From an uncultured Clostridia bacterium (GTDB lineage Bacteria > Bacillota > Clostridia > Christensenellales > UBA1242): a stretch of DNA of 55,285 nt. Shown here in pieces: positions 33,465 through 40,320 of this stretch. The notes beneath the pieces are model-generated. The model was not told where the DNA came from, did not search any database, and worked only from the letters and a program-made list of their open reading frames with translations. Position 1 is the first letter of the stretch. The number at the start of each line of letters is the position of its first letter. The position numbers and the translations under genes are program-made. The stretch is from contig CALWPF010000008.1 in the NCBI GenBank assembly GCA_944383355.1, positions 1 to 55,285 on the forward strand, read 5' to 3'.

Positions 33465-33490
33465 AAAAGTAGTGCATTATACTACTTTTT
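33465..33490 (+). terminator. Terminator after the 32971 gene
   Basis: AAAAGTAGT (33465-33473) pairs perfectly with ACTACTTTT (33481-33489), followed by T-rich sequence. Confidence 0.85.
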
Positions 33491-33557
33491 ATTTTTAATT
33501 TTATTTATTGTTGTATAAAAATATTAATCTTTTACATAATTTTTGTAGGAGGTTTTT

Positions 33558-34154
33558 ATGCAGTTAAAAGATAGTCAAACATTTTTGAATTTGGCACGAG
33601 CTTATGCTAGTGAGTGCCAAGCTCGTACTCGTTATGAATTTGTGGAATACGGATTCAGGTATAATGGATATGAGGCAATTGCTCAGATTATTGACAAGAT
33701 TGCTTACCAGGAGTTTAATCATGCAAGAATGCTATACACATTTATTCAAGATGCAGAGATGGAGCGTGTAGACAACATAGACATTTGTGCAGGATTTCCT
33801 TTTAAAGAAAAGTGGGACCTAGAGACTAACCTAAAATTGTTGGCAGATGACGAAGGTAAGGAGGCGGAGATTTATAACGAATTCATTTTGACAGCAAGAG
33901 ATGAGGGCTTTGTGGACATTGCAGAGTTGTTTAAGAATATTATGGATGTTGAGTTGCGACATCAGGCTGTTTTTAGAGAATTGTATGAGCAATTTAAACA
34001 AGGTAAAATTTACAAAAAAGATAAGGAAACCAAATGGTATTGTCCAGCTTGTGGATATGTCGGTACGGGTAAGGAGGCTTGGGACGAGTGCCCTCTTTGC
34101 AAGGCAAAGCAGGGAATATGCGAAGTAGTTTTACCCGACGAATTAATAATCTAA
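33558..34154 (+). CDS. Rubrerythrin
   Basis: A 198-residue non-haem iron protein. The four-helix ferritin-like part holds di-iron ligands in SECQARTRYEFVEYG, YQEFNHAR, DEGKEAEIYNEF and DVELRH. The C-terminal rubredoxin-like domain has WYCPACGYV and CPLCKAKQG, four cysteines that bind one iron. It reduces hydrogen peroxide in anaerobes. Family length and domain order are normal. The ATG follows AGGAGG. A weak promoter (TTGTAT, 18 bases, CATAAT at 33508-33537) precedes it, and a terminator follows, so it is monocistronic. It supports an oxygen-sensitive life style. Confidence 0.95.
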   Translation: MQLKDSQTFLNLARAYASECQARTRYEFVEYGFRYNGYEAIAQIIDKIAYQEFNHARMLYTFIQDAEMERVDNIDICAGFPFKEKWDLETNLKLLADDEGKEAEIYNEFILTARDEGFVDIAELFKNIMDVELRHQAVFRELYEQFKQGKIYKKDKETKWYCPACGYVGTGKEAWDECPLCKAKQGICEVVLPDELII

Positions 34155-34161
34155 TTATTTG

Positions 34162-34206
34162 ACCAATATAGACTGTATAGTTAGCGGTTTTTATTGGTTT
34201 TTTTTA
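34162..34206 (+). terminator. Terminator after rubrerythrin
   Basis: ACCAATA (34162-34168) pairs with TATTGGT (34192-34198) around a 23-base loop, followed by eight T. Confidence 0.6.
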
Positions 34207-34284
34207 TTTTGATTATTATTTAAAATATTTTTACTTAATTAGGGTTATATGATATACTCAATATATTATTTGGAGGTGCCGGAT

Positions 34285-34737
34285 TTGAGAAAGTTTGAAG
34301 TAGTAGACCCTGCTTTTCGTAAAAATATTGGGATAGAGATAAAATTACCAGTACGTGCCACCAAGCACTCTGCCGGATATGATTTTTATTCTCCTATAGA
34401 TTTGGTTATTTCACCAAAAACTGCCAGTATGATTTGGACAGATGTCAAGGCATTTTTTGAGCCAAATATTGTTTTGTTGACGAGTGTTACTAGTGGAATG
34501 GGCAAAAAGTGTGTAATGCTTAGTAATACAATTGGTGTTATTGACAGCGATTATTATGGCAATATTGATAATGATGGGAACATCGGCTTTAGGTTGTACA
34601 ATTATGGCGACCAAGATTATGTTATAAAGGCTGGGGACAAAATAGGTCAAGGGATATTTTTGCCTTTTTTTACTGTAGATGATGAGACTGAGATTACTGC
34701 CGTTCGTGAGGGCGGCTTTGGGAGTACTGTTAAGTAA
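34285..34737 (+). CDS. dUTPase-like protein with altered motif 2
   Basis: The TTG at 34285 lies seven bases after GGAGGT, giving 150 residues, the usual length of trimeric dUTPase. Motif 1 (SAGYDFYS), motif 3 (NTIGVIDSDYYGNI, with the catalytic Asp), motif 4 (GDKIGQGIF) and the Gly-rich motif 5 (GGFGSTVK) are present. Motif 2, normally (P)RSSxGxK, reads SVTSGMGKK, so the phosphate-contacting Arg is missing while the rest aligns well. It may hydrolyse dUTP poorly, act on another nucleotide, or be a binding or regulatory relative such as those known among dCTP deaminase/dUTPase proteins. It is the only gene between two terminator or promoter elements. Confidence 0.82.
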   Translation: MRKFEVVDPAFRKNIGIEIKLPVRATKHSAGYDFYSPIDLVISPKTASMIWTDVKAFFEPNIVLLTSVTSGMGKKCVMLSNTIGVIDSDYYGNIDNDGNIGFRLYNYGDQDYVIKAGDKIGQGIFLPFFTVDDETEITAVREGGFGSTVK

Positions 34738-34744
34738 TTTTTTA

Positions 34745-34773
34745 TTGACTAAACCAAAGTTATTTTATATAAT
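34745..34773 (+). promoter_or_regulatory. Promoter of the 34800-36551 cluster
   Basis: TTGACT (34745-34750), a 17-base spacer and a perfect TATAAT (34768-34773). Transcription start near 34780 leaves only a few bases before the GAGGGAG ribosome site of the small ORF. Confidence 0.83.
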
Positions 34774-34799
34774 ACTCTATATTGAGGGAGATGTGAGTA

Positions 34800-34925
34800 T
34801 TGGGGTGCCTAAAATTGCTTTTGAGAGTGATAATACCCATTGCTATTATTGGGGTAGTTGTTTATCTGGTTTATATCAATAATAGTGATGCGGCAGAAGT
34901 AGCATCAAAAACTCTGGCGCGGTGA
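34800..34925 (+). CDS. Small single-TM protein, 41 aa
   Basis: A TTG at 34800 follows GAGGGAG by nine bases and sits directly behind a near-consensus promoter. The frame runs to TGA at 34923-34925. The product begins MGCLKLLLRVIIPI and is a basic N-terminus plus one hydrophobic helix (about 6-27), then a short polar tail (NNSDAAEVASK). No other gene starts sooner after the promoter. The overlapping frame beginning with GTG at 34793 is a poorer candidate. Small size keeps the confidence moderate. The function is unknown. It leads a set of three membrane-protein genes. Confidence 0.6.
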   Translation: MGCLKLLLRVIIPIAIIGVVVYLVYINNSDAAEVASKTLAR

Positions 34926-34966
34926 TATACGGATACATTTTAAAAGGAAAAATCGGGAGGTAAAGT

Positions 34967-35629
34967 ATGGCAGAAGATGGTAGCAACAGTAATGGAAATG
35001 CTACTAATACTAGTGGTAGCAATCCTAATGACAATAGCGGTGCAGATGACGAGGTAGACGAGCAGGAACGTGGCTCTGAGGAACCTAGCGCATCTGTGTC
35101 TGTCGCTGAATCTGGTGGAACTACTATGGACGCATCTTCTGGAGTCAAATCTGAAAATAGTCAATCTGCCAAACAGCAAGTCCAGAAAAAGCGTAATGAA
35201 TACCAGAAGAAAGATCCAAGTTATACTAAAAACAAATTGAACGAGCAGCTAGTTAATAAAGCGGCTCATTCTCAAGAGCCGATAGTAAAGCCCAATGCGT
35301 TAAAATTGCGTGCGGAAAAAATGGCTTTTGACAAGCGCCAAAAACGTATACAAAATAGATTAAAGAATCCCTCTGCGCAGAGTCGCCCTCAAAAGACTTT
35401 GGACATAGTGGATAAGTTGGAGAATAAACAGCGCCAACAAGCCAAAAAGATGGAAAAAGAGAGTAGGACAATTCGTCAGCAAGAAATGATAGCAAAGGCG
35501 GGCCCTTATGGTAAATTAATTGCATTTTTTTATGGTTGTAAGAATTATTGTTTGGGACATGCTTGTATTATGCTAGTTACGGCGGTTTCTGTCACTTTGG
35601 GAGTTTTGGGAATAACTGGTAAGATATAG
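34967..35629 (+). CDS. Tail-anchored protein with acidic and basic regions
   Basis: The ATG follows GGGAGG. The 220-residue product has a Ser/Asn/Gly/Asp/Glu-rich N-terminal 65 residues, then a highly basic Lys/Gln/Arg region (about 66-180) predicted helical (KRNEYQKKDPSYTKNKLNEQ, NKQRQQAKKMEKESR). One C-terminal TM helix ends it (about 196-216, ACIMLVTAVSVTLGVLGI). The topology suggests a large cytoplasmic part tethered to the membrane, where the basic region could contact nucleic acid or lipid head groups. It probably shares the promoter at 34745. No family is recognised. Confidence 0.75.
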   Translation: MAEDGSNSNGNATNTSGSNPNDNSGADDEVDEQERGSEEPSASVSVAESGGTTMDASSGVKSENSQSAKQQVQKKRNEYQKKDPSYTKNKLNEQLVNKAAHSQEPIVKPNALKLRAEKMAFDKRQKRIQNRLKNPSAQSRPQKTLDIVDKLENKQRQQAKKMEKESRTIRQQEMIAKAGPYGKLIAFFYGCKNYCLGHACIMLVTAVSVTLGVLGITGKI

Positions 35630-35711
35630 GTAGATGTTTGTTATTTTAATAAGGTACTTTTTGGGGATATATTATATAGCGAGTACAGCCAAAATAAAAT
35701 GAGGAGGTAGT

Positions 35712-36551
35712 ATGGCAGAAAAATATAAAAAAGTACGCTATTCTGGGTGCCGTTCTCCTCTAGTAGTTGGCATTTTATTGATCTTGTGTGTTATTATATT
35801 TGTAGTTGTGTTGTTGCTACGTACAGATTATTCTACCGACCCAGAATTTGCTGAGTTTGTAGGGTTATTGAATCAAGAATATGATTCTGTTGCGGTTGAG
35901 GGCGATGCTATAACGAATAGTAGTTATTCTTCGCTATATTCAAAGATAAACAACAGTATGAGCAATTCTCAAAATTTGCTGTTTGACAATCAGGGAAATC
36001 TACGAGTAGATGTACTTGGTGCAGATTCTACATATGTCAATCAGGAATTGACTCTAAATGGTCAAGATATTGCTTGTCTTATCAATTTAATGCTCGGTCA
36101 ATATCAAGATGATGGCGCTGATTTGAGCACTATATTGCAGGCTAGGTCTTGTGTGTTGAATACTAATGCAAATATCACTGATATTAGATTAGTTTTTAGA
36201 GTGGACTTGTCAGGATTTATTAGTGTGTTTACCTTGCTAAATATTACTAATATAATGGGTAATTTGCAGAATTTACCAGAGTATTTTTATCTCACTATGA
36301 ATGCAGAATTGGATAACTCTAGAGCTAATAATTATATCCTGAGCAGTAGTATACGTATTAATCAATTGAGTGCAGACGATAATCAAATTGCTATGCAATA
36401 CATATATGATAATCTCTCTATAGAGGGGCAAGAGGGGATATCAAATATTACAAACTTTACTGTTGATGTGTTGATAGGAACACTGCGAGATAGCTTAAAA
36501 AATTGGGGTGCTAGTGCAACCTTTGTTAATAATAGTGTGGTTGTAGTTTGA
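35712..36551 (+). CDS. N-terminally anchored extracytoplasmic protein, 279 aa
   Basis: The ATG follows GAGGAGG. A short basic cytoplasmic start (MAEKYKKVRYSGCR) leads into a TM helix at about 16-36 (LVVGILLILCVIIFVVVLLL). A 240-residue outside domain follows. It is Asn/Ser/Leu-rich with mixed alpha/beta pattern (LTLNGQDIACLINLMLGQY, ITDIRLVFRVDLSGFI, FYLTMNAELDN). The shape resembles LppX/lipid-carrier-like or YfjS-type outside domains, but the match is too weak to name. It is the third gene of the cluster and ends at a bidirectional terminator. Confidence 0.75.
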   Translation: MAEKYKKVRYSGCRSPLVVGILLILCVIIFVVVLLLRTDYSTDPEFAEFVGLLNQEYDSVAVEGDAITNSSYSSLYSKINNSMSNSQNLLFDNQGNLRVDVLGADSTYVNQELTLNGQDIACLINLMLGQYQDDGADLSTILQARSCVLNTNANITDIRLVFRVDLSGFISVFTLLNITNIMGNLQNLPEYFYLTMNAELDNSRANNYILSSSIRINQLSADDNQIAMQYIYDNLSIEGQEGISNITNFTVDVLIGTLRDSLKNWGASATFVNNSVVVV

Positions 36552-36597
36552 TTATTGAGTGGTAATTTGTCAAGGATTCTATAATTGTTTGTGTAAA

Positions 36598-36629
36598 ATA
36601 AAATAGGCTAGTGAATTAGCCTATTTTAT
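36598..36629. terminator. Bidirectional terminator
   Basis: AAATAGGCTA (36601-36610) pairs perfectly with TAGCCTATTT (36617-36626), flanked by A and T runs on both sides. It serves the convergent genes ending at 36551 and 36630. Confidence 0.88.
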
Positions 36630-37355
36630 TTATTCATTGTTTCTTACCAGCAAAATTGTGATGAGGAATCTTGCAAAGTTTAATATTGCTACTAGCAATG
36701 CAGCTACATAAGTAAGAGCTGCTGCTGTCAACACCTTTTTGACTCCTGCTAATTCATCTTCCTCAAGATATTGATTGTCTCGCAATACTCGCAATGCTCG
36801 CCTTGAAGCGTCTATCTCAGTAGGGAGTGTGACTAGACTAAAAATAATACTCATACCAAAAAATATTACACCAGCCCACATGAATATGTCACCGACTATT
36901 GAGTCAGATGCTGCAGCAAAATTAAATATCAGTCCTATGATGATGAGTGGCCATAGCGCTGTTGAGCAAAAATTGATTACAGGTACCAAAAATTTTCTTA
37001 ATTTGGAAAAAGCATATCCCTCTTTGTCTTGGAGGGCGTGTCCAACCTCATGCATGGCTATGCCCACGCTAGCAATACTAGATTGCTCGTGTACTCCAGG
37101 GCTGAGCGCTATTACCTCACCTTTTGGGTCATAGTGGTCGCCCAAGGTCTCTGGCGTAGTCGTTAGGACTATATTGGACAAGTCGTTATTATCTAGTACT
37201 TCTCGAGCTATTTGATTTGCAGTAGCTCCTCTGCGTGTTGGCACTTGGCTCATTTTTTTGTATGTACTGTGGACCTTGGCTTGTGCAATTGCACCCAAGA
37301 TTAGACCAGGCAACACTATTATACCCAATAGCCAATACATTATATAAAAACTCAT
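36630..37355 (-). CDS. YugP-type membrane zinc metallopeptidase
   Basis: A 241-residue neutral zinc peptidase of the PF04298 (YugP) type. TM helix 1 is at about 8-26. The zinc-binding HEVGH lies at 102-106, next to a third-ligand candidate Glu180 in TLPTE. Further TM helices are at about 125-150, 155-178 and 210-233. The conserved substrate-side stretch is GEVIALSPGVHEQSS. It is thought to work in membrane-protein or envelope quality control. The substrate is not known. It lies 8 bases after a second, diverged copy, so the two are co-transcribed. Confidence 0.9.
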   Translation of the reverse strand: MSFYIMYWLLGIIVLPGLILGAIAQAKVHSTYKKMSQVPTRRGATANQIAREVLDNNDLSNIVLTTTPETLGDHYDPKGEVIALSPGVHEQSSIASVGIAMHEVGHALQDKEGYAFSKLRKFLVPVINFCSTALWPLIIIGLIFNFAAASDSIVGDIFMWAGVIFFGMSIIFSLVTLPTEIDASRRALRVLRDNQYLEEDELAGVKKVLTAAALTYVAALLVAILNFARFLITILLVRNNE

Positions 37356-37363
37356 AATTTTTG

Positions 37364-38104
37364 TTACCTCTGTTTATGTTTTTTGCTTTTTTTGAATACT
37401 TTGCCTATCAACTTAAAATTCGTAAATAGTCTGTCATAAAATCCATAAATATATGTTCCCAATGCAGCGTTTAATAACTTTTCGGATTTTTTTATCTCAT
37501 CTCTTGTGAGTGCTTGAGATACCTGTAATAGTTTGATACCAAAATCACTTGCATGTTGCTCTGTCGGTAATGTAATTAACCTACCCAGTAATGCACATAT
37601 TGTGAATAATGTGGATAAGTTCATTAGCAATGTACCCAAATGCATTACCCAACCACTAAACAGTGACATGATAAGGCCTACTACAAAAAATGGCAATACC
37701 AAATGTGATGTAAACATCTCAACAATAGATAACTTGTACCATAGATTGAGTGCTCTGCTTCCTTTTTGGTGCTCTCTAGCGTGCCCCAATTCATGTGCTG
37801 TACATGCTACAGCATAAATACTGTCCGAATCAATTACATCACTACTAAGATTAAGCGTCATTGTTGCTGGAGAATAAGAATTGTCATCTGCTGTGATTCT
37901 CAAGTTAATTACGCCTAGATTTAATTCATTGATGTCATCAACATATTGCACTAGGTCAGTAGATGTTATGCCTGATTTTATACTGATTTTTTGATAACTA
38001 TTTTTGAGTTTGTTAAATCGTTTGTTTGCGCCCAAAACGCACAAAAAACCTAACAGCAACAATCCTGCTCCCACGGCGATTGAGCAAATTATCCAAGTAG
38101 ACAA
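37364..38104 (-). CDS. Second YugP-type zinc peptidase (diverged paralogue)
   Basis: A 246-residue relative of the next gene. The TTG at 38104 follows GGAGGAGG. TM helix 1 is at about 5-25. HELGH at 104-108 and TLPTE at 178-182 keep all three zinc ligands. The stretch NLSSDVIDSDSIYAVACTAHE matches ALSPGVHEQSSIASVGIAMHE in the paralogue. The part after TLPTE differs, ending in a basic tail rich in Lys (FKKSKKHKQR). Both catalytic sites look intact, so a heteromeric pair or two substrate ranges are possible. The promoter at 38135-38163 drives both. Confidence 0.85.
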   Translation of the reverse strand: MSTWIICSIAVGAGLLLLGFLCVLGANKRFNKLKNSYQKISIKSGITSTDLVQYVDDINELNLGVINLRITADDNSYSPATMTLNLSSDVIDSDSIYAVACTAHELGHAREHQKGSRALNLWYKLSIVEMFTSHLVLPFFVVGLIMSLFSGWVMHLGTLLMNLSTLFTICALLGRLITLPTEQHASDFGIKLLQVSQALTRDEIKKSEKLLNAALGTYIYGFYDRLFTNFKLIGKVFKKSKKHKQR

Positions 38105-38134
38105 TGGACCTCCTCCTAGTAGTGTATATTAGAT

Positions 38135-38163
38135 ATTTTACTACAAAATAAAATACTTATCAA
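38135..38163 (-). promoter_or_regulatory. Promoter of the YugP-type pair
   Basis: On the minus strand, TTGATA (38158-38163), 17 bases, TAAAAT (38135-38140). The -35 overlaps the stop region of the upstream minus-strand gene. Confidence 0.65.
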
Positions 38164-39137
38164 TCATTATTAACTATATTATATATTTTGGCATCTTTTA
38201 CATCAAATGTATATGGTCTCGCCTTTTTGGGAGTGTCCGCATCTATTACCCAGATAATAAATTGATTATCAGTCAACCAGTTTTGTTCCATTTCGCAATA
38301 ATTGCCAAAAAAATTGTTTAAATGCTGGTCATCTAACAGAGTATTTAACTCACTGCTCAAAAATGTTCGGGCTAGTGCAATGTTGCCTATATTAATTGCC
38401 TCTACAAATGCCCAGCAAACTGCATAATTGCTTGCTGGTTTTTTGGGTAAATTATCTAGATATACACTATAATTTTTTTGCATTTTTATTTCATTATTTT
38501 TTATATTGTAATTTGTTACGTACCCATGCCCATTTACATCTTTTAATAATTGTAGAGTAGTAATATCTTGTGCGTTTTTTTCTATTTTATCTGCACACAA
38601 TTCTAATATCTTGTCGCCCTTGTCATCTAGCAAGAGTAAATATTGTTGTGCAGTGCTAGTAGTTCCACTTAGTGCATAGTACTCCAAAAACTGTTCAAAA
38701 ACAGCGTTTTTGATGCAAAAATCAAGTACTATGCTGTTATTTATTGAGTTATTGTGAAAATTTATTAATTGAGGAATAGTGTTTGATAGTGTTATATTTA
38801 TAGAATTTTTTTGATAGTGCGTAATATTATTTTCGTTTACCAGTCCACCTACTATTATTTTTTTTGCAAATATTTTATAACAATTTTCTGTGTATTTTGT
38901 GATAATTATATTGGGATTTTTTGTAGTCCAAAGGTTATCAATAAATTCTATTTTTGCAACATATCCGATGCTGTGTTCTTGAGTGGTTTGTATGGGTATT
39001 ACAGTTAATAAAAATTCTTTTTCTTGGGATATTTTTAGCATCAAAAAATCATCATTATTAGTAATGATTCCTGCCTCAATTTTATTTACAAAAAATATTA
39101 TATTTTCATCGCCACTGAGTCTTATGAAATTATCCAT
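38160..39137 (-). CDS. Unrecognised Asn/Ile-rich protein, 325 aa
   Basis: The ATG follows AGAGGT. There is no signal peptide or TM helix. The sequence is strongly Asn, Ile and Lys-rich, in keeping with very AT-rich DNA. It has many short beta strands in the first 200 residues and a more helical part at about 230-290 (NYAVCWAFVEAINIGNIALARTFL). The final 30 residues (FIIWVIDADTPKKARPYTFDV) are strand-like. A domain of this general shape can occur in phage-like or DUF proteins, but I cannot assign it. It lies just upstream of the YugP-type pair and could partly be co-transcribed. Confidence 0.7.
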   Translation of the reverse strand: MDNFIRLSGDENIIFFVNKIEAGIITNNDDFLMLKISQEKEFLLTVIPIQTTQEHSIGYVAKIEFIDNLWTTKNPNIIITKYTENCYKIFAKKIIVGGLVNENNITHYQKNSINITLSNTIPQLINFHNNSINNSIVLDFCIKNAVFEQFLEYYALSGTTSTAQQYLLLLDDKGDKILELCADKIEKNAQDITTLQLLKDVNGHGYVTNYNIKNNEIKMQKNYSVYLDNLPKKPASNYAVCWAFVEAINIGNIALARTFLSSELNTLLDDQHLNNFFGNYCEMEQNWLTDNQFIIWVIDADTPKKARPYTFDVKDAKIYNIVNND

Positions 39138-39249
39138 TTTTACTACCTCTTATTATAATATTTTTTTGTTTATTTATTTATTCAAAAAAATATGTCTAAT
39201 TTGTAATTTTTGGTCAACAATTTTGTTAGTAAAATATTGAGAGGTGAGT

Positions 39250-40122
39250 ATGAAAAATAAATTATTTGGTTGGGCTATCGATGAGGTAATCGAGCTACTG
39301 CGTAGTGTAGAGAAAAATAATGGACAAAGGCTAATCTCTGTATTTGAGGAATTTGCTACTTTGCACAGACGAAAGACTATGAGTGTTCGCAATTATTATT
39401 ATTTTTTGTTGCAACAGATACAAAAAGATTATGCTCTCAAATTGTATATAGAGAGTTTTGGGGTAAAGATACCAGATGGCGATACCCGTAGATTTGATAA
39501 AATTACAGAGAGAGATTTGTTACTCAAGGTATTGGATTACTCTCAGCCAAGGTCAGTACGTGCTGTGTGTATGGACCTTGCAAATGGTGATAAAAAGTTG
39601 TTTGTGCGGTTGCAAAATAAATACCGTAATTTAATAAAACATAACAAGCCTATGGTGGATAGTGTGATCGAGGAACTTGTTCAAAATAATATTCCTGTAC
39701 GGGCCATAGCGTCCAATGTAGAATCTGGGAATATATTGCCTATGCCGGTAATAAAACAAAGCAAACCCTTGCGTGATGATGAGATCCAGGCTTTGTTTTG
39801 GGGGTTGGTCAGATTGGTCAAGCGTACTGCTGAGGAGGAGGTGAGTCTCAATCTCAAGCGAGAGGCAGAGTTTGCCAATAGCACATTACAAAAGACTCTA
39901 GTGGATACCAGGCGAAAAGATATGCTCATTACTGAGTTAAAAACTCAAAACAAAAAAATTAGAGATGAGCTTGAGCGGACCAAGCTAAAATTAGCTAGCG
40001 AGGTGAGCAAGAATTTAAAAAACTTTTTGACTCTAAATGATTTGGTCAAGAGTCGCAAAATGGTAGAGTTGCGTGATTTTTTGGCAAAAATCAATCCAAG
40101 CATGGTGCAAAATACTGAGTGA
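39250..40122 (+). CDS. Possible RsfA/Myb-like DNA-binding protein
   Basis: A 290-residue soluble protein starting at ATG 39250 after GAGAGG. A GTG at 39244 lies within that site. Residues about 8-55 (FGWAIDEVIELLRSVEKN, SVFEEFATLHRRKTMSVRNYYY) resemble the SANT/Myb-like fold of RsfA-type regulators, with a W/F-rich helix set and an R-rich third helix. The middle is unassigned. Residues about 190-265 form a long coiled coil (EEEVSLNLKREAEFANSTL, LKTQNKKIRDELERTKLKL). The combination suggests a dimeric transcription or nucleoid factor. The family call is a resemblance by eye. Confidence 0.6.
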   Translation: MKNKLFGWAIDEVIELLRSVEKNNGQRLISVFEEFATLHRRKTMSVRNYYYFLLQQIQKDYALKLYIESFGVKIPDGDTRRFDKITERDLLLKVLDYSQPRSVRAVCMDLANGDKKLFVRLQNKYRNLIKHNKPMVDSVIEELVQNNIPVRAIASNVESGNILPMPVIKQSKPLRDDEIQALFWGLVRLVKRTAEEEVSLNLKREAEFANSTLQKTLVDTRRKDMLITELKTQNKKIRDELERTKLKLASEVSKNLKNFLTLNDLVKSRKMVELRDFLAKINPSMVQNTE

Positions 40123-40125
40123 AAA

Positions 40126-40156
40126 TGAGAGTGTTTGATGCACTCTTATTTTTTTG
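40126..40156 (+). terminator. Terminator after the 39250 gene
   Basis: AGAGTG (40128-40133) pairs with CACTCT (40141-40146), extended by G-T and T-A pairs, followed by seven T. Confidence 0.75.
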
Positions 40157-40254
40157 TTTTTAATTTTTTTATTTAATTAAATTTATGTCTATATTGTCAT
40201 ATGTTTTTCTTTTAAATAATACTAAAAATGAGTAGTTTATTGGTCCAGTTTATC

Positions 40255-40284
40255 TTTACAAAAAGTGTCAAATTATGCTAAACT
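40255..40284 (+). promoter_or_regulatory. Promoter of addBA
   Basis: TTTACA (40255-40260), an 18-base spacer and TAAACT (40279-40284) with an extended TG before it. Moderately good. Confidence 0.5.
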
Positions 40285-40320
40285 TTATTCAGCAAAATTT
40301 GTGGGGAGATTGATAACTAG

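Noticed and set aside
34679..34882. A 67-codon plus-strand frame across the dUTPase-like end
   Set aside because: It starts inside the dUTPase-like gene and crosses the promoter at 34745-34773. The 34800-34925 frame fits the promoter and ribosome site better.
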